This document shows positions 7,943 through 13,886 of a stretch of 22,325 bases of DNA, piece after piece (position 1 is the first letter of the stretch; each line of letters opens with the position of its first letter). The notes beneath the pieces are model-generated. The model saw nothing but the letters and a program-made list of their open reading frames with translations. It searched no databases and was not told where the DNA came from. This DNA is from Fimenecus sp045602655 (GTDB lineage: Bacteria > Bacillota > Clostridia > Oscillospirales > Acutalibacteraceae), in assembly GCA_045602655.1 (NCBI GenBank), contig JAZSBY010000031.1, forward strand, positions 1 through 22,325, read 5' to 3'. The position numbers and the translations under genes were made by a program.

Positions 7943-7960
7943 CCCCACATTTCTGTGGGG
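7943..7960. other. Intercistronic hairpin between sulfatase and maturase
   Basis: CCCCACA (7943-7949) pairs with TGTGGGG (7954-7960) around a 4-base loop. On the minus strand the following bases (GTATTTCT) are only moderately T-rich, so it is more likely a partial terminator or mRNA-stabilising stem, which would make maturase mRNA less abundant than sulfatase mRNA. This effect is inferred. Confidence 0.6.
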
Positions 7961-7975
7961 TTTTAGTTTAAAGGA

Positions 7976-10024
7976 TTATTTGTAATATTCGTTATTTATA
8001 CCACGGCGATTGTCCTTAAAGCCTTTCATAACAGAATCCATCAACGCATCCATTTCTTCTGCAATTTCAGGATATGTACCTGTACGCTTGTAGCTTTCGC
8101 TCTTATCGTCGTTAAGAATGAACAACCAATTCTTTCTTGTTTTGTCGAAGAATGCTGGGTTGTCATTCTGCATCTTACGGAAATATTTAAATGTTACATA
8201 CTCGTTTTCAGTAAGAACAGGGTATTTATAATCTTTGTATTCTTCTCGTGAGAGAACATCCTTTGTTTCTGCTGTGTATTGAATTGCTTTAAGCTTTTCA
8301 CGTTTCATATGGAGAATAGGGTGTTCAACAGTATGAATTGCAGTGTCCTGTGTAAGAACGGGCATCATTGAAACGCCATCAATTGTTCTGTCCATCGGAA
8401 GATTGTTTTCAGTGCCACTTACTGTAATTTCACAAAGGTCAATGAGTGTTGGGAACATATCACAGAGCACACCACTCTGAGTTCTTGTTTCACCTTTTTC
8501 CCAAAGTCCACCGTTGTTTTCCCACTTAATCATAAACGGTACTTTCTGACCTGCTTCATAGGCAGTATATTTACCACCGCGAAGTTCTCCGGTTGAGCCT
8601 TCAAGAGCAGGACCATTGTCACTTGTAAAGACAATGATTGTATCGTCCATAACACCAAGTTCTTCAAGAGTGTTAAAGAGTTCGCCAAGGTAGTAGTCAA
8701 ATTCTGTAACACAGTCAACATAAGTACCCATACCGGTTGTGCCGTCAAAATCATCACCTGCAAAAACAGGACCGTGTGGCCAAGGTGTTGCATAGTAAGC
8801 AAAAAACGGCTCGTCAGAATTAGTAACCTTATCGGTAATCCAGTTGTTGATTTCTTCGTGAATCCACTCACTTAATTTGCTCTGGTCTTTTTTACCGTCA
8901 ACAAACATTTCATCAGTACCGTGAACGATTTCATATTCACCATTTTCTTCAGCAACATGGTAGAAAGGATTCATATCATTAACGTGGTGGCTACCATAGA
9001 AATAATCGAAGCCCTGATTTGTAGGAAGATATTCACCATAGTCGCCTAAATGCCACTTGCCGAATGCACCTGTGTTATATCCTGCATTCTGGAAAACTTC
9101 GGCAATTGTGATTTCGTCACCCAACATACCGTCAGCATTGTTACCCATCTCAATTGAGTTGAAAATTCGTGTCGAAGCAAAAGGTGAGAATGTATCGAAT
9201 GTTGGATAAATAACATTGTCAGCATATCCACGGAAAGGATAACGACCTGTCATAAGGCTGAAACGAGCAGGTGAGCAAACAGAATATGCAGAATAGAAAT
9301 TATCAAAATTAAGTCCTTCTTCGCCGATTCTGTCCATATTAGGTGTGTCATAAATAGCACCGTTAAGAGAAATGTCACCATAACCCATATCGTCCATCAT
9401 AATGAAAAGAACATTTGGCTTGTCAGCGGTATTTTTATCCACTTTTTTGAGATAGTCGTCGTGACCCTCCCAGAGTCTGTCTACATTTGGCTGTGAGCGA
9501 AGATTCATTGTAAGGACATAAAGTACGGTTGTACCTGCAAGAAGGATACTCAATGCAGTTGTTGTGAAGAATTTAGCACCTTTTTTGCTAAAAGACTTTT
9601 TGCCTACGACAAAGAGAGCCACAAGAGCAATAATGCAGGGGAGAAGAAGTAAAACATTACCACCTAAACGAACAAAGAAATTGTAATTACCAGCACCGGA
9701 AAAAAGAGGATTTTCCTGGGATGTCCATCCGGCCTTACCGCTGGAAAAAGCACCAAAACCTGCGTCAGCACCCCAAATAGCATAGTATAGTGCAATTGAA
9801 ATGCCGGAAACAGCATAACCGATAAAATTCCATAAGTACAATTTTTTGAAAATCAAAAGTCCAAGAATAATAAGTGCGGAAACTATACACATATATCCTA
9901 CATTCACAACTGCCAATATATTGAGTCGCATAATCTGGAGAGCAAGTGCTACGACAAGTCCTACAATCATAATAATTATAGGGAAAACTTTCTTTGAATT
10001 GTCAAAAACAACGCCTTTTTTCAT
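7976..10024 (-). CDS. Polytopic membrane sulfatase (Cys-type, formylglycine-dependent)
   Basis: 682 aa. It should hydrolyse a sulfate ester outside the membrane. The N-terminal 175 residues form five likely TM helices (about 13-33, 36-59, 63-84, 117-141, 152-173), placing the catalytic domain (about 203-682) outside if the N-terminus is inside. Catalytic features: metal-binding Asp211/Asp212 (MMDDMGYGD), signature CSPARFSLMTGR with Cys250 as formylglycine precursor, Lys323 and His325 (GKWHLGD), His417 (WPHGP) and Asp469/Asn470 (TSDNGP). AGGAGG lies 7 bases before the ATG, inside the end of plsC; only 2 bases separate the two genes. Arylsulfatases of this class are usually secreted with a simple signal peptide, so the polytopic anchor is unusual. 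The Cys signature argues against a Thr-type LtaS phosphotransferase. Substrate is unknown; sulfated glycan or an envelope component is plausible. Confidence 0.92.
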   Translation of the reverse strand: MKKGVVFDNSKKVFPIIIMIVGLVVALALQIMRLNILAVVNVGYMCIVSALIILGLLIFKKLYLWNFIGYAVSGISIALYYAIWGADAGFGAFSSGKAGWTSQENPLFSGAGNYNFFVRLGGNVLLLLPCIIALVALFVVGKKSFSKKGAKFFTTTALSILLAGTTVLYVLTMNLRSQPNVDRLWEGHDDYLKKVDKNTADKPNVLFIMMDDMGYGDISLNGAIYDTPNMDRIGEEGLNFDNFYSAYSVCSPARFSLMTGRYPFRGYADNVIYPTFDTFSPFASTRIFNSIEMGNNADGMLGDEITIAEVFQNAGYNTGAFGKWHLGDYGEYLPTNQGFDYFYGSHHVNDMNPFYHVAEENGEYEIVHGTDEMFVDGKKDQSKLSEWIHEEINNWITDKVTNSDEPFFAYYATPWPHGPVFAGDDFDGTTGMGTYVDCVTEFDYYLGELFNTLEELGVMDDTIIVFTSDNGPALEGSTGELRGGKYTAYEAGQKVPFMIKWENNGGLWEKGETRTQSGVLCDMFPTLIDLCEITVSGTENNLPMDRTIDGVSMMPVLTQDTAIHTVEHPILHMKREKLKAIQYTAETKDVLSREEYKDYKYPVLTENEYVTFKYFRKMQNDNPAFFDKTRKNWLFILNDDKSESYKRTGTYPEIAEEMDALMDSVMKGFKDNRRGINNEYYK

Positions 10025-10026
10025 TT

Positions 10027-10782
10027 TTATTCCTCCTCGTATTTTTGAGATTCTTCAAGTATCAATTTATGCACCTTTTCGTTAAGTGCTTTGACCTGCT
10101 CACGATTCATATCGCTGGTTTCAATAGGGTCGAGAATTGTAATTTTAATGTCAGTGGGGGTAATAACATTGTTACTGCCCTCGAGGACCTTATGTACATT
10201 TCGCAAATATATAGGAACAACTGTAACACCTGTTTTCTGTACGATTTTGAATGCTCCGTTTTTAAATTCGTCAGGTGTGTTTGAAAAACCTCTTTTTCCT
10301 TCGGGGAAAACCACCATTGAAAAGCCATTTTTTATCTGTTCTGCAGTCTTGTTAAGAGCTTTTATGCCTTCTCGTGCATTTTCCTGATTGATGGGAACAC
10401 ATTTAATTATATGGCTGATTTGCTCAATAGCAAAAAATTTGTTAAGTTGCATTCTCATTAAAAAACCAAAATCAAAATCCTTTAATGCATGCAATAGAAC
10501 GGGAATGTCGGCATAGCTCTGATGATTTGGGGTAAAGAGAACCGGACGGTCTTTAGGTATTTTTTCAATACCCTCAACGGTAATGTTAAGCCCGGCAGCA
10601 TTTACTGCAAATTTTGCCCATTTTTTTACAGCCTTAAATCCGAATTTGTCTGCTTTTTCCTGCTTACCTTGATTCTCAAGGAATTTGTGATAAAAAATCT
10701 TTGGTTCCATAACAAGAAAAAGGTGACCGAAGATTTTTATAAATGCTTTGTAACTGAATGCTTTCGCCTTGAAATTTTCCAT
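10027..10782 (-). CDS. plsC: 1-acyl-sn-glycerol-3-phosphate acyltransferase
   Basis: 251 aa, normal length. It adds the second acyl chain to lysophosphatidic acid, giving phosphatidic acid at the inner membrane face. The HX4D catalytic motif is His87-Asp92 within TPNHQSYADIP, and the acceptor-binding FPEGKRGFS starts at Phe159. A moderately hydrophobic N-terminal segment (about 13-30) may associate with the membrane. It lies 4 bases after the carboxypeptidase stop, with its GAGG ribosome site formed by that gene's last codons, and 2 bases before the sulfatase, so translation is probably coupled through the operon. It may be the general phospholipid enzyme or a specialised paralogue modifying an envelope lipid related to its neighbours; sequence alone does not decide. 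Confidence 0.92.
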   Translation of the reverse strand: MENFKAKAFSYKAFIKIFGHLFLVMEPKIFYHKFLENQGKQEKADKFGFKAVKKWAKFAVNAAGLNITVEGIEKIPKDRPVLFTPNHQSYADIPVLLHALKDFDFGFLMRMQLNKFFAIEQISHIIKCVPINQENAREGIKALNKTAEQIKNGFSMVVFPEGKRGFSNTPDEFKNGAFKIVQKTGVTVVPIYLRNVHKVLEGSNNVITPTDIKITILDPIETSDMNREQVKALNEKVHKLILEESQKYEEE

Positions 10783-10786
10783 TGAT

Positions 10787-11767
10787 TTATGCCTCTAAAT
10801 ACTCAATATATTCTTCTAAGCACATTCCCAGCTGGTTGATTTTCTTTGCGTGCTCAACACCAACATATCTGAAGTGCCAGGGTTCATACATAATTCCCGT
10901 AATGTCTGTTTTATCTTTTGCATAACGAAGGATAAAACCATAGTTTTCTGCATTTTCCGTAAGCCATTTGAATTGTGGAGTCTTCTCAAAGGATTCCGTA
11001 AGGGTGTAATTGCCACTTTCGAGAATATCAAAGCCTAAGCCCGTATTGTGTTCACTTGTACCTGAGAATGTTCTTTCACGATTTGCCTTGTTTATGGCAT
11101 CAATTTCGGAAAGGCCTTGATTTTTATATGTGTTGACCGAACGGGTGAATAACTTATCCTGCAAGTAGATACTACGGTATGCAGAAACAAGATTAAGTGG
11201 AACGCCTGCCTCTTTAGCAGCAGCAAACATATCCTTGAGTGGTTGGTAGGCTGCTCTGTCAACAGCCTTTACAGAGTTGTGCTCCTCACAGTTGAGATAC
11301 ATGGCATCAACATATTTTCCATTTGACCAGTAAACTAAATCCCACTTAAAATCTTCAGGGAGTTCATACTGCCTGTTCAAAAGCATTAAATTTCTACCGT
11401 GCTTGAAAATATCAGCAGGAACTGCATCCGGAGAACGGTATCTGACTGAATCATAGAATGATTTTGTAACCGGAACAGAAGGGGTTGTAGGTTTTACAGT
11501 AACATCTTCTTGAGTTGATGGTTCTGTTGTTGGGTCAGTTGTGGGGTCGGTTGGTGCTTGAGTAGGAGCGTCTGTTGAAGGTTGGGTGTCTTTAACACTG
11601 CCGGATTGCTCGGTACTGTTGCCAACTTGCACATAATTATCCTTAGGGTTTTCCCTATCTTCTGAAGATGTTATTGCGAAAACTACTGCAACAACAACTG
11701 CCACAACAGCAAGTATAATTAAAACTATTTTTATTTTGTCGGGATTAGACCTTTTCCTGTTTGCCAT
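10787..11767 (-). CDS. Membrane-anchored D-alanyl-D-alanine carboxypeptidase, VanY/M15B family
   Basis: 326 aa. It trims the terminal D-Ala from peptidoglycan stem peptides outside the cell. An N-terminal TM anchor (about 13-32) is followed by a Thr/Pro/Asp-rich spacer (about 55-100) and the M15B zinc peptidase domain (about 120-326). Zinc ligands are His240 and Asp247 in TSEHNTGLGFDI plus His298 in EPWHFRYVG, with Glu295 as catalytic base; SAYRS (195-199) is also conserved. AGGAG is 9 bases before the ATG. This is the first gene of the four-gene operon, preceded by its own promoter and divergent from the next gene. Glycopeptide-resistance VanY is unlikely because no vanHAX or vanRS genes are nearby; a housekeeping wall-remodelling role is more likely. 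Confidence 0.92.
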   Translation of the reverse strand: MANRKRSNPDKIKIVLIILAVVAVVVAVVFAITSSEDRENPKDNYVQVGNSTEQSGSVKDTQPSTDAPTQAPTDPTTDPTTEPSTQEDVTVKPTTPSVPVTKSFYDSVRYRSPDAVPADIFKHGRNLMLLNRQYELPEDFKWDLVYWSNGKYVDAMYLNCEEHNSVKAVDRAAYQPLKDMFAAAKEAGVPLNLVSAYRSIYLQDKLFTRSVNTYKNQGLSEIDAINKANRERTFSGTSEHNTGLGFDILESGNYTLTESFEKTPQFKWLTENAENYGFILRYAKDKTDITGIMYEPWHFRYVGVEHAKKINQLGMCLEEYIEYLEA

Positions 11768-11793
11768 TTTTCACAACTCCTTTATTTCTGTTA

Positions 11794-11823
11794 ATTATAC
11801 CATAAATACAGTAAAAAAGACAA
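11794..11823 (-). promoter_or_regulatory. Promoter of the carboxypeptidase-plsC-sulfatase-maturase operon
   Basis: On the minus strand, TTGTCT (11818-11823) and TATAAT (11794-11799) are separated by 18 bp, about 27 bases upstream of the first start codon. No other promoter of comparable quality is seen within the operon. Confidence 0.65.
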
Positions 11824-11878
11824 TACCCAACTGCAAATATAAGGGTAAAAGATGCATGGAAAGTAAAATGAGAAACTA

Positions 11879-11907
11879 TTGACAAATGAGCGGTTTTGTT
11901 GTAAAGT
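11879..11907 (+). promoter_or_regulatory. Probable promoter of the Thr/Pro/Gly-linker surface protein gene
   Basis: TTGACA (11879-11884), a 17-bp spacer and TAAAGT (11902-11907). The -35 is perfect and the -10 is weak. Confidence 0.55.
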
Positions 11908-11947
11908 ATAGGAGTGAATGTTTAACTTTTGAAAGGGGTTAAAAAAT

Positions 11948-12931
11948 ATGGCAAAAAAACAAATGACACCTGAAGAATATAAGGCAAAGCTTGAAGTTAA
12001 AGCAGCTAAGAGTGAAAGATTTTCAAATGTATTTCTTTCATCAATCGCAGTTTTACTTGCAGTAGTAATTACATTCAGCTTAGTTTCAATTTCATACACT
12101 ACAATGGGTATGGTTGGAAAAACTAATGTTCCTTCAGGCACAGTTAATAACGGCGGTGCAACTAACAATAATGGTGGCGTTTCAACAGATGATGCAGTTA
12201 TCGGTGATACTACAACTCCCGGTGACACAACAGTTCCCGGTGGCGATGCAACAACTCCCGGTGGTGACGCAACAACTCCCGGTAACAGTGGAACAACCAC
12301 AACTCCCGGTGCAGCAAACGAAAATCAGGAAATTCTTGATATGTACAAGAAAGCTGTTGCTGCTGCAAGAACAAAGTCAAAGTCAGTTATCCGTGTAAAA
12401 GACGGTGCTATTAACTATAAGGGTGTTGCTGAAGCAGGTAAACTTTCAAGCGTTGCATCTACTCTTATGGGTATGTTTATGGTTAAGGATGAAGCTTCAA
12501 TTGAGGAAAAGAATGAACAATGGGAAAAAGAAAAGCTTCCTAACGCAAGTGCCCTCACACTTAATGGACTTCAGAAGATTTCTCGTCAGGATAAGGGCAA
12601 TACATATGTTATAACAGTTGTTGCAAAGAATGCTACAAATCCAAAGACAAATGCTGACGGTGTCGGTTCAGTTGCAGGCGTTATTGAAGAAAGTCAGATT
12701 ACAGGAGCAATAGGCTCTGTTCCAGGTCTTACTTTGGAAGGCATCAGCATAGATTATGAGAATGTTACTGCAGTTGCAACAGTTGACAAGGCAACAGGTA
12801 ACCTTATTGCACTTAACATTAACGCTCCTTGCTTCCTTAAAATTGCTCACGCAAAAGTTCCGCTGCTTGGTGAGATTGACAATGCAAAGGTTGGTATTCA
12901 GGTTATCACAGAATATAAGATTTCTTACTAA
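11948..12931 (+). CDS. Membrane-anchored surface protein with Thr/Pro/Gly-rich linker, function unknown
   Basis: 327 aa, not recognised as a named family. A short charged cytoplasmic N-terminus (1-25) precedes one TM helix (about 28-48). Residues about 55-125 are a low-complexity Asn/Gly then Thr/Pro/Gly linker (repeats such as DATTPGG), which probably spans the wall. The extracytoplasmic domain (about 126-327) begins with a helix (EILDMYKKAVAAARTKSKS) and continues as strands rich in Val, Ile and Thr. It resembles small lipid-binding or protein-interaction domains more than any enzyme; no catalytic motif is apparent. AAAGGGG precedes the ATG by 9 bases. It is divergent from the D,D-carboxypeptidase gene, which has the same anchor-plus-spacer plan, so a shared wall location is plausible. 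It has its own promoter and a strong terminator. Confidence 0.8.
   Translation: MAKKQMTPEEYKAKLEVKAAKSERFSNVFLSSIAVLLAVVITFSLVSISYTTMGMVGKTNVPSGTVNNGGATNNNGGVSTDDAVIGDTTTPGDTTVPGGDATTPGGDATTPGNSGTTTTPGAANENQEILDMYKKAVAAARTKSKSVIRVKDGAINYKGVAEAGKLSSVASTLMGMFMVKDEASIEEKNEQWEKEKLPNASALTLNGLQKISRQDKGNTYVITVVAKNATNPKTNADGVGSVAGVIEESQITGAIGSVPGLTLEGISIDYENVTAVATVDKATGNLIALNINAPCFLKIAHAKVPLLGEIDNAKVGIQVITEYKISY
12203..12307 (+). repeat. Degenerate in-frame tandem repeats coding the Thr/Pro/Gly linker
   Basis: Five units, each starting GGT and ending near ACTCCC, have lengths of 18, 18, 21, 21 and 27 bases. The two 21-base units (12239-12259 and 12260-12280) differ at only two positions. All lengths are multiples of three, so the number of units can vary without breaking the frame. 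Confidence 0.75.
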
Positions 12932-12954
12932 TTAAAATTGCATAACAAAAATAT

Positions 12955-12983
12955 GACCTGACTTGATTGTCAGGTCTTTTTTT
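12955..12983 (+). terminator. Intrinsic terminator after the surface-protein gene
   Basis: GACCTGAC (12955-12962) pairs perfectly with GTCAGGTC (12969-12976) around a 6-base loop and is followed by T7. Confidence 0.92.
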
Positions 12984-13037
12984 ATCTTTAAATGTGTAGA
13001 TTATAATTTATATATTACTTTATTATTTGTTTTATAG

Positions 13038-13124
13038 GCACGATTATTTCGTGGGGTGGTACACGATATTTTAGTGGGGTGGTACACGACATTTTAGTGG
13101 GGTACTACACGATTTTTTCGTGGG
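13038..13124. repeat. 23-bp tandem array (three full units plus partial ends)
   Basis: Three consecutive 23-base units occupy 13051-13073, 13074-13096 and 13097-13119. Each begins GTGGGGT and carries TACACGA followed by a T-rich tail. A partial unit precedes (13038-13050, ACGATTATTTC) and another begins at 13120 (GTGGG). The array sits between the ends of two convergent genes, so it is badly placed for a promoter operator. Several direct copies of a short site at an element's end are known for IS21-family insertion sequences, so it may be a solitary IS end. No transposase gene or facing inverted copy is visible. Confidence 0.75.
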
Positions 13125-13146
13125 CTTCAATTTTCTCATCTTATAT

Positions 13147-13180
13147 AAAATGAAGAAACTGCAAATTGCAATGCAGTTTC
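13147..13180 (-). terminator. Probable terminator after spoVT
   Basis: GAAACTGCA (13155-13163) pairs with TGCAGTTTC (13172-13180) around an 8-base loop. On the minus strand it runs into TTCATTTTATA, a moderate T-tract. Confidence 0.65.
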
Positions 13181-13193
13181 GACATTTTGCACT

Positions 13194-13733
13194 TTATTCT
13201 TCTGTCTGTTTACCTAAAAAAGATGCAGCGACGGAAACAAGCTTGATTTCCGTCTGTGAGGGCATACTACCATCAGAATTTAATAGCATTACAACAGCAC
13301 CTGCAACATCGCCACCACCGATAATCGGAAAAGCAAGCCCCGCCTCTTTTTCCTTGTCGTTTAATGGATAAAGTGCCTTTGTCTCAGGGGAAGCAACATA
13401 ATTTTCACGATTCTCCATAAGCTCTTCCAACTCATGGGAAATATGCTTATCCATAGCATCCTTTCGTGGCATACCCGAAACTGCAATAACATGGTCACGG
13501 TCAGTAATAATCACAGGCAGATTTGTTGCCCTGTGCAAAACATCCGTGTATTGACCTGCAAATTCCGATAACTCGCCAATTGGTGAGTATTTTTTGAAAA
13601 TAACCTCACCATCAGCAGCGGTAAAAATTTCCAACGGGTCTCCTTCACGGATTCTCATAGTCCTACGAATCTCTTTCGGAATAACAACCCTTCCCAAATC
13701 GTCAATTCTTCTCACAATCCCAGTTGCTTTCAT
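13194..13733 (-). CDS. spoVT: Stage V sporulation protein T (AbrB-family regulator with GAF domain)
   Basis: 179 aa, the usual SpoVT length. The N-terminal swapped-hairpin DNA-binding domain (about 1-50) has the hallmark GIVRRIDDLGRVVIPKEIRR followed by RIREGDPLEIF. A GAF-like sensor domain follows (about 56-178). In Bacillus subtilis SpoVT acts in the forespore and tunes sigma-G-dependent genes, affecting spore coat, germination and resistance. GAGGAG lies 9 bases before the ATG. It stands alone, flanked by the 23-bp array downstream and the symporter's terminator upstream, and its leader carries a possible sigma-G promoter and a palindrome. It is strong evidence that the organism belongs to a spore-forming lineage. 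Confidence 0.95.
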   Translation of the reverse strand: MKATGIVRRIDDLGRVVIPKEIRRTMRIREGDPLEIFTAADGEVIFKKYSPIGELSEFAGQYTDVLHRATNLPVIITDRDHVIAVSGMPRKDAMDKHISHELEELMENRENYVASPETKALYPLNDKEKEAGLAFPIIGGGDVAGAVVMLLNSDGSMPSQTEIKLVSVAASFLGKQTEE

Positions 13734-13763
13734 ATGTTAATCTCCTCTTTTTTACAAATTAAA

Positions 13764-13781
13764 TGTGATATTAGTATCACA
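13764..13781. promoter_or_regulatory. 18-bp perfect palindrome in the spoVT promoter region (candidate operator)
   Basis: TGTGATA (13764-13770) and TATCACA (13775-13781) are perfect inverted arms around TTAG. The site overlaps the proposed -10 element, which would suit a repressor or autoregulation. A role as an mRNA stem is less likely because it would cover the expected transcription start. Confidence 0.5.
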
Positions 13782-13801
13782 CTTTTTGTAGAAATTATGA
13801 G
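13772..13801 (-). promoter_or_regulatory. Candidate sigma-G-type promoter of spoVT
   Basis: On the minus strand, CTCATA (13796-13801), a 17-bp spacer and GATACTA (13772-13778) match the sigma-G pattern TGHATR-N17-CATWHTA at 4 of 6 and 6 of 7 positions. In Bacillus subtilis spoVT is a sigma-G target, which supports the reading. No good TTGACA/TATAAT pair is evident here. Confidence 0.4.
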
Positions 13802-13825
13802 CAGATTTTCCAAAAGATTTTGAAT

Positions 13826-13864
13826 CAAAAAAGAACCCCACCTGAATAGAATTTTCAAGTGGGG
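13826..13864 (-). terminator. Intrinsic terminator after the symporter gene
   Basis: On the minus strand, CCCCAC (13859-13864), then TTGAAA, pairs with TTCA and GTGGGG (13836-13841), followed by TTCTTTTTTGAT. It lies 23 bases after the stop codon. Confidence 0.85.
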
Positions 13865-13886
13865 CATCATTTAGTCTTATACTATA

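Noticed and set aside
7976..10024. LtaS-type lipoteichoic acid synthase
   Set aside because: The five TM helices suggest it, but the nucleophile position is Cys in CSPARFSLMTGR, not Thr, and a sulfatase maturase is next door.
10787..11767. Part of a vancomycin-resistance cluster
   Set aside because: The VanY-like enzyme is alone; no vanH, vanA/B, vanX, vanR or vanS genes are present.
11791..12300. A Pro/Val-rich open frame on the minus strand opposite the surface-protein linker
   Set aside because: It is the reverse complement of the Thr/Pro/Gly repeats and overlaps the promoter region; low complexity explains its openness.
13038..13124. CRISPR array
   Set aside because: The 23-base units abut directly with no unique spacers and no cas genes nearby.
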